Assembly: GCF_000297435.1 (NCBI RefSeq)
Contig: NZ_CAIP01000146.1
Span: 1-54,760, forward strand
DNA length: 54,760 nucleotides
DNA from: Microcystis sp. T1-4
GTDB taxonomy: Bacteria; Cyanobacteriota; Cyanobacteriia; Cyanobacteriales; Microcystaceae
Direction of reading: 5' to 3'
How positions within the stretch are numbered: the stretch's first letter is position 1; each line of letters opens with the position of its first letter. The notes beneath the pieces are model-generated. The model was not told the origin of the DNA. It saw only the letters and a list, made by a program, of their open reading frames with translations, and made no database searches. This document shows, one piece after another, positions 25,830 to 35,151 of the stretch. The translations under genes were made by a program, and so were the position numbers.

Positions 25830-26351
25830 ATGCCGCGCACCCAACGTAACGATAACTTTATTGATAAATCTTTTACCGTCATGGCGGATATCATTTTAAA
25901 GATACTGCCCGCCAATAAAAAAGCCAAGGAAGCCTTTGTTTATTACCGTGATGGGATGTCTGCCCAAGCTGACGGCGAATACGCCGAAGCTCTAGATAAC
26001 TACTATGAAGCGTTAACCTTAGAAGAGGATCCTAACGATCGCAGTTATATCCTCTACAACATCGGCATTATCCACGCTAGTAACGGCGAGCATGAAAAGG
26101 CTCTGGAATACTACGAAGAAGCTATCCAACTTAATCCTAGAATGCCCTCCGCCTTGAATAATATCGCTGTTATTTACCATTTTCAAGGGGAAAAAGCCAG
26201 AGAAGACGGCCGACAAGCGGAAGCAGAAGCACTCTACGACAAAGCGGCAGAATACTGGAAACAAGCCATCCGATTAGCCCCCAATAACTACATTGAAGCC
26301 CAAAACTGGCTGAAGATCACCGGGCGATCGGAAATTGATGTGTTCTTCTAA
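25830..26351 (+). CDS. ycf3: Photosystem I assembly protein Ycf3
   Basis: A 173-residue tetratricopeptide protein needed to assemble photosystem I at the thylakoid membrane. The N-terminus MPRTQRNDNFIDKSFTVMAD is diagnostic. Three TPR units follow, for example AFVYYRDGMSAQADGEYAEA, SYILYNIGIIHASNGEHEKA and PSALNNIAVIYHFQGEKARE, ending in the usual WLKITGR. Length and order match the chloroplast and cyanobacterial family. It lies alone with repeat-rich flanks. Confidence 0.96.
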   Translation: MPRTQRNDNFIDKSFTVMADIILKILPANKKAKEAFVYYRDGMSAQADGEYAEALDNYYEALTLEEDPNDRSYILYNIGIIHASNGEHEKALEYYEEAIQLNPRMPSALNNIAVIYHFQGEKAREDGRQAEAEALYDKAAEYWKQAIRLAPNNYIEAQNWLKITGRSEIDVFF

Positions 26352-26499
26352 ATTGAGGAGACAGGATTCAGGAGTCAGGAGTCAGGAAATTGCTTTTATT
26401 TATTCTCCCCAATTGATAATTCATAATTGATAATTCATAATTTCCACTCCCTCACCCCCCAATTGATCATTCATAATTCATCATTACCCCATTTCCCCC

Positions 26500-26796
26500 A
26501 TGATCGATCGAGCAACAGTTGAAAAAATCGCCCATTTAGCCCGTTTAGAGATTGATAGCGGCGAAGAAGAACAATTTGCGGCGCAATTAAGCGGAATACT
26601 GGATTATTTCGAGCAGTTAAGCGAATTAGACACGGAAAATGTGCCACCCACCACGCGAGCGATCGAAATTCAAAATATCACTCGCGCCGATAGTAATAGA
26701 CTTTATCCCGATCACGAGGTCTTAGTGCAAGAATCGCCGGCCCCAGAAGGGGATTATTTCCGCGTTCCCCGTATTCTCAACACCGACGAAGAGTAA
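26500..26796 (+). CDS. gatC: Glutamyl-tRNA(Gln) amidotransferase subunit C
   Basis: 98-residue small subunit of GatCAB, which converts Glu-tRNA(Gln) to Gln-tRNA(Gln). Shows the family features VEKIAHLARLEI, the LSGILDYFEQLSELDTENVPPT core and the C-terminal FRVPRIL. The gatA and gatB genes are not adjacent, as is usual in cyanobacteria. Confidence 0.95.
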   Translation: MIDRATVEKIAHLARLEIDSGEEEQFAAQLSGILDYFEQLSELDTENVPPTTRAIEIQNITRADSNRLYPDHEVLVQESPAPEGDYFRVPRILNTDEE

Positions 26797-26903
26797 ATCA
26801 GTGACCACTATTTACTGTTTACTGATCACTGATTTAGATGCCATCTAGGGTTTTTGCTGCTATCTTGGACTAAGATCAGACCTAGCAATGGAGACATAAT
26901 ATA

Positions 26904-27305
26904 ATGATCGCATCCCAAGATGTGGCACCATTTCAGCTTATTTCGACCGTAGAATCGGCAGCAACAGAATTTAGGCCTTGGGGTTCTTTCACCACCCTAG
27001 AAGAAGGTCCCGGTTATAAAATCAAGCGGATTGAAGTAAATCCGGGTCATCGTCTCAGTTTACAGATGCACTACCATCGCAGTGAACACTGGATTGTGGT
27101 TTCGGGGACGGCAAAAGTCACCTGTGGAGATAACGAGGAAATTCTCGGTGCTAATCAGTCCACCTATGTGCCGCAGTGTACCGCTCACCGTCTGGAAAAC
27201 CCCGGGGTGATCAAATTGGTGTTAATTGAAGTGCAAAATGGGGAATATTTAGGAGAGGATGATATAGTCCGTTTTCAGGATGATTATGCTCGCCATCAGA
27301 GCTAA
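26904..27305 (+). CDS. Cupin protein of the mannose-6-phosphate isomerase type II C-terminal family
   Basis: 133-residue single cupin domain. FRPWGSFTTLEEGPGYKIKR and the metal-binding motif GHRLSLQMHYHRSEHW, then the second cupin strand QCTAHRLENPG, are the same pattern as the C-terminal domain of bifunctional mannose-1-phosphate guanylyltransferase/mannose-6-phosphate isomerase. As a stand-alone domain it is probably a sugar-phosphate isomerase or epimerase feeding GDP-mannose for polysaccharide. GGAG precedes ATG 26904. Exact substrate is unproven. Confidence 0.85.
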   Translation: MIASQDVAPFQLISTVESAATEFRPWGSFTTLEEGPGYKIKRIEVNPGHRLSLQMHYHRSEHWIVVSGTAKVTCGDNEEILGANQSTYVPQCTAHRLENPGVIKLVLIEVQNGEYLGEDDIVRFQDDYARHQS

Positions 27306-27473
27306 GACAGTGTTTAGGGGGACAGAAGGGCAAGAAACTATATTTTCGCCCCAAAAACCTGTTTAGGTCAGTCTGCCTGACTGTCTTCCCTGTTGTCAAG
27401 GCTACTCAAGTTATAGAAAAATTTTCTTTTCCGGCCGGGTAGCGGTTTTCCTCCATGGCAGAAAAATAAACTC

Positions 27474-27518
27474 CCCCTAGACCCTGTGTGGGAAGCTTGA
27501 GGAAAGCTGGGCTAGGGG
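27474..27518. other. Compact three-way-junction RNA motif candidate
   Basis: CCCCTAG (27474-27480) pairs perfectly with CTAGGGG (27512-27518); inside are a CCC/GGG hairpin (27482-27484 with 27490-27492) and an AGCTT/AAGCT hairpin (27494-27498 with 27504-27508). No gene starts just downstream on either strand, so a riboswitch role is not supported; a small RNA or decayed element is possible. Confidence 0.3.
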
Positions 27519-27807
27519 AAATAATTTATTCCTTTGCTGGATTAACTCTAGCATATAACTCTGATTTGTCAGGACTATAACAGCCAGATGTCAATTCTAT
27601 GACAAAGAAAAGCCGCTCATAAGCTGCCCCCGCATCTAAATTGCTGGTTGAGATGAGGCACTCTTGCACTCTTGCAACAGGAAAGGGATTGGGGGAGATT
27701 CAGCTAATCTCAGGATAGGCCGTTAAAATGCGTCTTAGCTTATTCAGGAGATTATTTTTATTTGTTCTCCGCTCTCCCCTCTCCCCACCTGCCAATTCGT
27801 AATTTAT

Positions 27808-27993
27808 GGTTCTTCGGTTTGTCTTATGCAACGTACAGGATTATAAGGAATGAAACTCTTATAGAGAAAGACATTTGGCGATTTTTGTCAATTGTTTTTG
27901 ATCTAGAGCGAACTAATCAATTAAGTCTCTTGCCAGATAAGGATTTAGTCGATTTATGCTCCCCTATCGAACCATACCAAGTAACGAAGAGCC
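27808..27993 (+). mobile_element. Miniature element family C, copy 2
   Basis: 186 bp, ends GGTTCTTCGGTTTG and (complement) GGCTCTTCGTTACTTGG, flanked by perfect TAATTTAT duplications (27800-27807, 27994-28001). Homologous in opposite orientation to 14857-15044. The rest of 27306-28378 has no convincing gene. Confidence 0.82.
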
Positions 27994-28378
27994 TAATTTA
28001 TAATTCATAATTCATAATTCATAATTTCCACTCCCGTCCACCTATTTTCTGAGAATTCTAGAAGTAATTGTAAATATTTGTTACAAGGAGACGCTGAAAA
28101 ATCTGAGGACAGGGAGACAAGAAAGGATTATCGACGGGGATCAAGGATTTCAGTAGGAAACTGGATTGGGGATCAAGGGAAACTGATTGTAAAGTTTTCG
28201 ATACCTCTGGCCGATTCTTGTAATAGTTCGATACATATAACATAGATGATCGGCGATGATTGTAAATTTATATTGCGAATAGCTCATTTTCTTCGGTGTT
28301 TTTCCTATACTGGTTTTTATCGACTTTGAGCCGACGTGCAGAAAAGTTAGACCACCAAGTTTGTAAGAGGTCAGGAAG

Positions 28379-28750
28379 ATGCAATTAACCGCAAGAAATA
28401 ACTGGGGCCACGTTTCTTTAGCTATGCTAAAAAGCTTTCTTCTCTGGAGTTTCGTCCTCACTGTCTGTTTATTAGTAGTGGGATTTCCTTTGGTAGTATT
28501 AATGATGACAGTGGGAGCATTGTCTGCGATTATCTTAGAGTCGGTTTTACCGATTAGTTCCGTGCTTTTAGTGGCGGGAATGATTATTGGTATCAATATT
28601 TTGGCTATCCTAATTAGTGCCGCTTTATTAGCAGCAAAAGGTGTTCATCCCCATGAAGTTAGCTGGTTGCACTGGTTACACGGTGAGGTAAAAACCTCTC
28701 ACCAAGCTGTTTATGCTTCTTGTCCCCTAACTTGCGGGGTGGTTCATTAA
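28379..28750 (+). CDS. Small hydrophobic membrane protein of unknown function
   Basis: 123 residues with a short polar N-terminus, three close hydrophobic segments (about 20-42, 44-62 and 65-84) and a cytoplasmic-looking tail HPHEVSWLHWLHGE. A GAGGTCAGGAAG stretch just upstream may serve as ribosome site. The even hydrophobicity and defined tail make it look like a real gene. I do not recognise the family. A strong terminator follows at 28853. Confidence 0.68.
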   Translation: MQLTARNNWGHVSLAMLKSFLLWSFVLTVCLLVVGFPLVVLMMTVGALSAIILESVLPISSVLLVAGMIIGINILAILISAALLAAKGVHPHEVSWLHWLHGEVKTSHQAVYASCPLTCGVVH

Positions 28751-28852
28751 ATCTGATTTTCTTACAGTGGAATTGCTTACCTTTTTTCTATTTAGATTTA
28801 TTTAAGTTTTCAACTGCTTGATTGGTTGACTATACACAATCCAAGCTAGTGC

Positions 28853-28876
28853 AACCCGGTTTTACCGGGTTTTTTC
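28853..28876 (+). terminator. Rho-independent terminator
   Basis: AACCCGG, loop TTTTA, CCGGGTT followed by TTTTTC. Ends transcription of the small membrane protein gene. Confidence 0.85.
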
Positions 28877-28898
28877 ATCATTATTGAGCTAAAGCAGT

Positions 28899-29069
28899 GG
28901 CTCTCCCCGATTTTGTGGGTAAAATGTATTCTAAGATACATTTTTGCGGGCAAGTGAGTGGAAGGGGAACCACAGAGACACAAAGGACACAGAGATCGAT
29001 CACTACTATATAAGTTAAACTGGTCGCAACGCGCTCGCTACGCGAGATCACACAAAGAATAAGAGAGCC
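28899..29069. mobile_element. Miniature element family B, copy 2
   Basis: 171 bp, ends GGCTCTCCCCGATTTTG and (complement) GGCTCTCTTATTCTTTG, flanked by AAGCAGT (28892-28898 and 29070-29076). Shares interior blocks with 14576-14721 in reverse orientation. Confidence 0.8.
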
Positions 29070-29174
29070 AAGCAGTTATCTGAATAATGGGGAGTCGGTC
29101 TTCGCTCAAATTAGGTTAAACTTCATCTATTATCAGAAAGGCTGTAACTGAATATTAGAAGACAGGGAGATGAG

Positions 29175-29262
29175 AGCTTTTGATAACTGATAACTGATAA
29201 CTGATCACTGATCACTGATAACTGATAACTGATCACTGATAACTGATCACTGATAACTAACC
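29175..29262. repeat. Degenerate heptamer array upstream of mazG
   Basis: About a dozen tandem ATAACTG / ATCACTG units directly before mazG. The same family of iterations, in either orientation, occurs near 11117, 14270 and 40324. Confidence 0.8.
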
Positions 29263-29294
29263 GGTATAATGGGCGAGAAAACCAGAAAAAATCG

Positions 29295-30128
29295 ATGTCT
29301 AGCCCTCCAGAAACCGACAATCCCAGCTACAAGGCCATCTTAGCGGCATTAAACCATTTAATCAGCGTTGTTGCCCGTTTACGAGACCCAGAAAGCGGCT
29401 GTCCTTGGGATTTAGCCCAAACCCCGGAAACCCTAATTCCCTACGTTATCGAAGAAGCTTATGAGGTGGTAGCGGCGATTAAAAGCGGTGATAAAACTGC
29501 CATTGCCGAGGAATTAGGCGATTTACTGCTACAGGTGGTTTTACAAGCCCAAATTGCCAGCGATGAGGGTAATTTTAGCCTAGAAGAAGTGGCTAGAGGC
29601 ATCACCGATAAATTAATTCGTCGTCATCCCCACGTTTTCGGGGAGCTATCCCTAGAAAATCCCGAACAGGTGCGTCAAAATTGGGAGAAAATCAAGGCTG
29701 AGGAAAAAAATGACCCGACTGTTAGCGGCAAATTAACCCGTTATGCCCAAACTTTGCCACCCTTGATGGGAGCGATGAAAATTTCTCGGCAAGCGGCGCG
29801 GGTCGGTTTTGACTGGGAAAATATCGCAGGAGTGTGGGAAAAATTCGGCGAAGAGTTGGCAGAATGGCAAGAGTCCCTAGAATCGGTCGATAAAGAGCAT
29901 CAACAGGCCGAATTAGGCGATTTACTCTTTACTATTGTCAATCTTGCTCGCTGGTATAATTTAGACCCCAGCATCGCTTTACAAGAGACTAATCTGCGTT
30001 TTATTCAACGTTTTTCCCTGGTGGAATCCGTGGCGGAAAAGCCTCTTCATGACTATACACTAGAGGAATTAACCGTTTTTTGGCAGCAAGCGAAAGCTAA
30101 GTTACACCAACCATCATCTGGGCAATAA
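29295..30128 (+). CDS. mazG: Nucleoside triphosphate pyrophosphohydrolase MazG
   Basis: Hydrolyses (d)NTPs to monophosphates, for house-cleaning and control of nucleotide stress. 277 residues with two MazG all-alpha domains; the first has CPWDLAQT, then the metal-binding IEEAYEVVAAI and EELGDLLLQVVL helices, the second AELGDLLFTIVNLARWYN. Its stop codon shares one base with the lepB start (TAATG), so the two form a coupled operon. A heptamer array sits immediately upstream. Confidence 0.93.
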   Translation: MSSPPETDNPSYKAILAALNHLISVVARLRDPESGCPWDLAQTPETLIPYVIEEAYEVVAAIKSGDKTAIAEELGDLLLQVVLQAQIASDEGNFSLEEVARGITDKLIRRHPHVFGELSLENPEQVRQNWEKIKAEEKNDPTVSGKLTRYAQTLPPLMGAMKISRQAARVGFDWENIAGVWEKFGEELAEWQESLESVDKEHQQAELGDLLFTIVNLARWYNLDPSIALQETNLRFIQRFSLVESVAEKPLHDYTLEELTVFWQQAKAKLHQPSSGQ

Positions 30129-30703
30129 TGCAAGAGCAAGAAATTAATAAAGACAAATCTAAAAGTTTTTGGGCTTCTATTCGAGAAAATCTGCAAATTA
30201 TCGCTATAGCTTTAGTTTTAGCCCTACTAATCCGCACTTTTGTGGCGGAACCTCGTTTTATCCCCTCTGATTCTATGTTACCCACTTTAGAACAGGGCGA
30301 TCGCTTAGTGGTGGAAAAACTTTCCTACGATTTCCATCCTCCTCGACGGGGGGATATCGTCGTCTTTGAACCGCCAGCACAATTACAATTACAGGGATAT
30401 CAAAAGAACCAAGCTTTTATTAAAAGGGTGATTGCCACCGCAGGGGATGTGATTGCTGTTAAGGAGGGCAAAATTTACCTGAATAATCAACCCTTGGCAG
30501 AGGATTATATTCTCGAACCCCCCCAATATAATTTCATGCCTTTGCTCGTGCCGGAAAATAACTTATTTGTCATGGGAGATAATCGCAATAATAGCAATGA
30601 CTCCCATATCTGGGGGTTTTTACCGGAAAATAACGTGATTGGTAGGGCGGTTTTTCGCTTTTTTCCTTTTAATCGTTTGGGGATTTTAGGGGGGAATAGC
30701 TAA
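30128..30703 (+). CDS. lepB: Signal peptidase I
   Basis: 191-residue membrane protease that removes signal peptides from exported proteins. One N-terminal transmembrane segment (about 22-40), then box B SDSMLPTL with catalytic Ser49, box D RGDIVVF and AFIKRVI with general base Lys99, and box E GDNRNNSNDSHIWGFLP. The S/K dyad is intact. It is translationally coupled to mazG upstream and converges on uspA. Confidence 0.95.
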   Translation: MQEQEINKDKSKSFWASIRENLQIIAIALVLALLIRTFVAEPRFIPSDSMLPTLEQGDRLVVEKLSYDFHPPRRGDIVVFEPPAQLQLQGYQKNQAFIKRVIATAGDVIAVKEGKIYLNNQPLAEDYILEPPQYNFMPLLVPENNLFVMGDNRNNSNDSHIWGFLPENNVIGRAVFRFFPFNRLGILGGNS

Positions 30704-30713
30704 TCAGCAATTT

Positions 30714-31202
30714 TTAGTCCTGAGGATGTTGAACAATTAAGACGGAACAGGGGGCATGATGGAGAACATAATTACTCACACTACCTAAGAATAACTCTCC
30801 TAGACCCGATCGCCCACGCCGACCGATGACAATTAAATCAATATTTTCCTCTCGCGCCACTTTACAGATAGTTTTGGCGGCATGACCGTAAATTTGCTGG
30901 TATTCTCCCTTTACACCCATTTCTCCCGCCTGATTAGCTCTTTTTTGCAACATTTCTACCCCTTTCTGCTCGAATTCTTCCCATTGTTGCCGCCAAAAAT
31001 CGAGAGTGAGATCATTACCCTGGGCGGGGTAAATATCGGCTAAATTGGGCGGAATCGGTAAAGGGCTATAATCTTCTTCAGGGGAAAGGACGTGCAGTAG
31101 TAGGAGGTTAGCTTCGTACTTACTGGCTAAGGATACAGCCTCCTTAAAGACACTCTCCCCCATCTCTGATAAATCTATTGCTATCAAGATTTTTTGATAC
31201 AT
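30714..31202 (-). CDS. Universal stress protein (UspA family)
   Basis: 162-residue cytoplasmic Usp domain. N-terminus ILIAIDLSEMGESVFKEA has the nucleotide-contacting Asp, and the C-terminus has the ATP-binding GRRGRSGLGELFLGSVSNYV pattern (G-2x-G-9x-G-S/N), so it probably binds ATP. Divergent from the RNase D-like gene with almost no gap, so the two share a control region of about 20 nt. Specific stress unknown. Confidence 0.92.
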   Translation of the reverse strand: MYQKILIAIDLSEMGESVFKEAVSLASKYEANLLLLHVLSPEEDYSPLPIPPNLADIYPAQGNDLTLDFWRQQWEEFEQKGVEMLQKRANQAGEMGVKGEYQQIYGHAAKTICKVAREENIDLIVIGRRGRSGLGELFLGSVSNYVLHHAPCSVLIVQHPQD

Positions 31203-31220
31203 TTTTCCACCTCTGCAACC

Positions 31221-32138
31221 ATGCCTTATTTAACGGAATCCGACGCTATTAGGAATGCGATCGATCACTTTTGCCATTTTCCCATTCTTTGGTTAGATAC
31301 GGAAGTAGCCGATTACGATAGCAAGACCCCCCGTTTGTCTCTGATTCAAATTCTTGCCGATTCCACGGACTTAACGGGTGAGCGGGTGACAATTTTGGAT
31401 GTTCTCGATCGACCCGATCTTACTAACTATTTTATCACTAAAATCATGCTGGTTGACCGGATAGAAAAGGTTTTTCACAATGCTAGTTATGATTGTAAAT
31501 TTTTGGGCGGTAAGGGACAAGTTAAAAAAATTACCTGTACCCTAGAGTTAGCTAAAAAGGTTCCCTACTATATTGCTCCCTTACCCAATTATCAACTGAA
31601 AACCCTGGCTGAATGTCTTTGTCATTTTCCCCCTATTGATAAGACTGAACAGGGGGGGAATTGGGGCAAAAGACCTTTAACTGCGGCCCAGCTAGAATAT
31701 GCACAAAAAGACCCTGTATATACGGCCCAAATCCATCATCGTCTTTTGCAGCTTTCCCATTTAATTACTCCCGATCCCGCTGGTGAGAATCTGGAAAGAT
31801 TAACTAATCGTTATTGGGAAATTTACCAGCAATGGAAGATTTTAGACACAGAGATGGAACATCTCAAGGAACGTTTAAAGTCGGCAATGATTGAGCAAGA
31901 AGCTGCAGAGATTAACGGGTTTTCGGTCAGTTACCAAAATCGCACCAGCAAAAAAGTTAAACTGGCCGAATTAGCCAAGGTTGTCTATTTATCGGGCCAG
32001 GATAGCCAAATATCTCTTTCCTTAACTAATGATCTGCTCAAGGGATTGGGGGATTTAGCCCAAGGGTTAACCATCGAGGAAACTCGCCAAAAAATCAGTC
32101 AATTGACCATCAAAGAAAGTGAAGCTGACTTGAGATGA
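31221..32138 (+). CDS. Ribonuclease D-like 3'-5' exonuclease
   Basis: DEDD-type exonuclease of 305 residues. ILWLDTEVADY supplies the first D and E, FHNASYDCKFL the second D, and LEYAQKDPVYTAQIH the YxxxD motif. The C-terminal 100 residues are charged and helical without a clear HRDC domain, so the protein is shorter than E. coli RNase D. Start ATG 31221 is chosen because an upstream ATG at 31194 would run into the divergent uspA gene. Acts on tRNA or other RNA 3' ends by family. Confidence 0.85.
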   Translation: MPYLTESDAIRNAIDHFCHFPILWLDTEVADYDSKTPRLSLIQILADSTDLTGERVTILDVLDRPDLTNYFITKIMLVDRIEKVFHNASYDCKFLGGKGQVKKITCTLELAKKVPYYIAPLPNYQLKTLAECLCHFPPIDKTEQGGNWGKRPLTAAQLEYAQKDPVYTAQIHHRLLQLSHLITPDPAGENLERLTNRYWEIYQQWKILDTEMEHLKERLKSAMIEQEAAEINGFSVSYQNRTSKKVKLAELAKVVYLSGQDSQISLSLTNDLLKGLGDLAQGLTIEETRQKISQLTIKESEADLR

Positions 32139-32236
32139 TTATAGCAGAATAGGAGTCAATACCAAATTAGGTTATACTTGATATTTATGAAAAAGGCTGT
32201 AATAGCTAGAAAAAATTGCTTGCGGGGATAATTTCA

Positions 32237-33091
32237 ATGACTGTAAAGATCGCTTATCTGGGGCCGGTGGGAACCTATTCAGAAACAGCCGCTTTAGCAT
32301 TTGCTAACAGTTTACCACCCCAGCCTCGTCAATTAATACCCTATCCTAGCATTGCCCTGGCCCTGCGATCGGTTGTCCAAAATCAGGCCGATTTAGCAGT
32401 AGTCCCGGTGGAAAATTCCACCGAGGGAAGTGTGGTAATGACGCTTGATGCTTTATGGCAATTACCCGGGTTACAGATTCAACAAGAATTAGTTTTACCG
32501 ATTTCCCATGCACTGCTATCTCCCAGTCAATCGCTAACAGAAATTAAAACCGTTTATTCCCATCCCCAAGCTTTAGCCCAATGTCAAAAATGGCTAGAAA
32601 ATAATTTGCCTACCGTGCCGATTATTCCTACTAATTCTACCACAGAAGCGATTCAAATTCTCGATCGAGAGACTAATTCGGCTGCGATTGCTTCTCCCCG
32701 GGCGGCCAAACTCTATCATGTGCCAATATTAATACAACCAATTAATGATTATCCCGATAATTGTACCCGTTTTTGGGTAATGGCTTTAACTTCCCATCCC
32801 CAAGGGGAGCGAATGTCCCTCGCTTTTCAAGTTTTAGATCAACCCGGTGCTTTAGTCAAACCCTTAGAAGTTTTTGCCAAACGTCAGCTTAATTTATCTC
32901 GGATCGAATCGCGACCAACGAAACGATCTTTAGGGGAATACATATTTTTTATTGATCTAGAAATTAATCCAGAGCAACAGCATTTAATCGCAGAAACTTT
33001 AGAAGAATTAACCAATTATACCGATGCGATCGAGGTTTTTGGTGCTTATCAGGTGGTTAATTTACCTGTAGAAAGTTTAGAGGAATTATAA
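32237..33091 (+). CDS. pheA: Prephenate dehydratase
   Basis: Converts prephenate to phenylpyruvate in phenylalanine synthesis. 284 residues from ATG 32237 (a TTG 7 codons upstream is less likely). The catalytic PDT domain has YLGPVGTYSETAA, VPVENSTEGSV and DNCTRFWV (Thr-Arg-Phe catalytic triad region), followed by a regulatory ACT domain (LVKPLEVFAKRQLNLSRIES) expected to bind phenylalanine. No chorismate mutase domain is attached. Converges with a histidine kinase gene. Confidence 0.94.
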   Translation: MTVKIAYLGPVGTYSETAALAFANSLPPQPRQLIPYPSIALALRSVVQNQADLAVVPVENSTEGSVVMTLDALWQLPGLQIQQELVLPISHALLSPSQSLTEIKTVYSHPQALAQCQKWLENNLPTVPIIPTNSTTEAIQILDRETNSAAIASPRAAKLYHVPILIQPINDYPDNCTRFWVMALTSHPQGERMSLAFQVLDQPGALVKPLEVFAKRQLNLSRIESRPTKRSLGEYIFFIDLEINPEQQHLIAETLEELTNYTDAIEVFGAYQVVNLPVESLEEL

Positions 33092-33140
33092 ACTAAATTC
33101 ACTGGAAATTACAGAAGTTAAATAGAGATATTTTTGGGTT

Positions 33141-35060
33141 TTAAGACAAGGGAAGAATCGGCAAAGATGAGTTTTCCTCTGGGGTAGAATCAAGCTTTTT
33201 TTCCCCCCCTAGGGGAAGAATAATTTCCACAGTTGTTCCTAAACCTTGACCTTGACTAGAGATAGTAATATCTCCCCCCATCATTTTCATCAAATTCTTA
33301 GAAATAGCTAATCCCAAACCCGTACCGCTAAATTTTCTAGTTGTGGAACCATCAATCATCACAAAAGGACGGAATAATTTTGATTGTTGCTGGGGGTCTA
33401 TACCGATTCCTGTATCGATTATAGTAATAATAGCCTGTGGATGTTCTAGGTGAGTTATCAGAGAAATAGTTCCCGTCTCGGTAAATTTAATTGAGTTAGA
33501 AATAACATTCAAAATTACCTGTTTTAATTTAGTGGGATCAGCATAGACTATCGGATTTTCTGGACAGAAAAGCAAATTTAATTTTAAGCACTTACGTTGT
33601 AGCGATGCTGTTTGTAAATTAATAACTTCATTGATAATTTGGTGTAAATCTACTGGTTCAGGATTAACGGAAACTTTGCCCGATTCTATTTTAGCAATAC
33701 TGAGAATATCATCAATAATTTCCAAAAGATGTATGGCGGCATTATCCGCTTGTTGCAGATATTCTTTTTCCTCCTCCTCACTATTACAAAATCCATCCAT
33801 AACACAACGAATTGAGCCAATAATACCATTGAGAGGGGTGCGTAATTCGTGGGAAGTATTGGCCAAAAATTGGTTTTTTAATTGATTAGCATTTTCCGCT
33901 TCTTGCCGACTCTTAACTATTTCTTCTCCCCAAAGGCGTAAGCGTTCGAGCATTTCCTCTAAGGCCGAGGCTAACTGATTAATTTCTCGAATATTAAAGT
34001 TTTCTGGTCTAATCTTTTGGGAAGGAATTTGCTGAATATTTAAGGCATAATCTCGCAGTTTTTCTAAAGGTATGGCCAAATCCCTAGCGATCAGTGCAAT
34101 AGCTACTAAATAAGCTAATAGTAAACCAGAAATCAGATAAAAAATTGCCTCCCAAATTTGTTGTAGAGGAACTAGAGCTTGGGAGAGGGAACTAATGGCT
34201 AGAACTACCCATTTTTGGGATGATTCTCCCGTAACTGGACTGGGGAGAGAACTATAACCAGCGACTAATTCTTGGCCATCTTTCTCGAAAGAAAATAAAT
34301 GGAGAAATCTCTGCCGACCTTTAACAGCATTACTGATGATTATCTTGAGGCGTTCAGCATCAGCTTCTTGACTGATATGGCTACCAATGCGATCAAAATA
34401 GGGATGAGCGAGAATAATGCCATTTTCAGAAATAACCACGGGATAACCTGACAAAGAACCGGGTAAAACCTTCTCACTGTAAAGTAGAGAAGCTTGCAGA
34501 ATTAGACTAGATTGTAATTGTCCTTGATTATCGTAGATGGGAACGGCAAAAACTAACTCTAATTGACGATTATTATCGGGAGATTTGGTCAAAAGTTCTC
34601 GGGGTAAACTTCTAACTAAGATATTTTCGATATTTCTGGCAAAGCTAGTCCGTTTTTCTGGACATCTTTCCAGAGGCAAAACCTTGATAATTTCTGGTTT
34701 ACAGGCTCGATTTAATAAAGGTTTCTTGGTTTTAATATCAATTAATTCCACACAGTTAATCTCATGGGGAAGCTGCGCCGTGAATTGTTGTAAAAAAGCT
34801 TCTTTTTCGGCTAAGGTTCCCTGTTTTAAAACCAGACTTTCCCCCGCAGTGATCAGATTAGCCTGCAAAAATTGAATTGATTGATTAATATTATCTGCTT
34901 TTCTGATAGCACTTTCGGTGAGATTTTGACGGGCCGTTTCCAAAAAAGCCGATCTCGCTTTACGATAGGTGATATAAACTCCCATCAGTAGTACAGGTAC
35001 ACTGATTAGGAGTAAGCGAGAGAGCAGAATACGACGAAAAGAGGATTGACCGATAGACAT
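33141..35060 (-). CDS. Cache-domain sensor histidine kinase
   Basis: 639 residues. TM1 at about 12-30 and TM2 at about 310-335 bracket a large periplasmic Cache-like ligand domain. Then a HAMP-like linker (335-385), HisKA dimerisation domain with phospho-acceptor His404 in SHELRTPLNG, and a HATPase domain (NVISNSIKFT, DTGIGID, GTGLGLAISKNLMKMMGG). No receiver domain or adjacent response regulator, so it is an orphan kinase. The ligand is unknown; many Cache domains sense amino acids or organic acids, but nothing here shows which. Confidence 0.92.
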   Translation of the reverse strand: MSIGQSSFRRILLSRLLLISVPVLLMGVYITYRKARSAFLETARQNLTESAIRKADNINQSIQFLQANLITAGESLVLKQGTLAEKEAFLQQFTAQLPHEINCVELIDIKTKKPLLNRACKPEIIKVLPLERCPEKRTSFARNIENILVRSLPRELLTKSPDNNRQLELVFAVPIYDNQGQLQSSLILQASLLYSEKVLPGSLSGYPVVISENGIILAHPYFDRIGSHISQEADAERLKIIISNAVKGRQRFLHLFSFEKDGQELVAGYSSLPSPVTGESSQKWVVLAISSLSQALVPLQQIWEAIFYLISGLLLAYLVAIALIARDLAIPLEKLRDYALNIQQIPSQKIRPENFNIREINQLASALEEMLERLRLWGEEIVKSRQEAENANQLKNQFLANTSHELRTPLNGIIGSIRCVMDGFCNSEEEEKEYLQQADNAAIHLLEIIDDILSIAKIESGKVSVNPEPVDLHQIINEVINLQTASLQRKCLKLNLLFCPENPIVYADPTKLKQVILNVISNSIKFTETGTISLITHLEHPQAIITIIDTGIGIDPQQQSKLFRPFVMIDGSTTRKFSGTGLGLAISKNLMKMMGGDITISSQGQGLGTTVEIILPLGGEKKLDSTPEENSSLPILPLS

Positions 35061-35151
35061 AGGCAGAAATTGGTTTGATTCTTGCTATCAAACTCCAGAC
35101 TATACTAGCCTATTCACCAATCGGACCGGGTGATATCCCCGAGCATTTGCC

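Noticed and set aside
27762..28010. 82-codon open frame
   Set aside because: Same reason; it spans miniature element C copy 2 including its ends.
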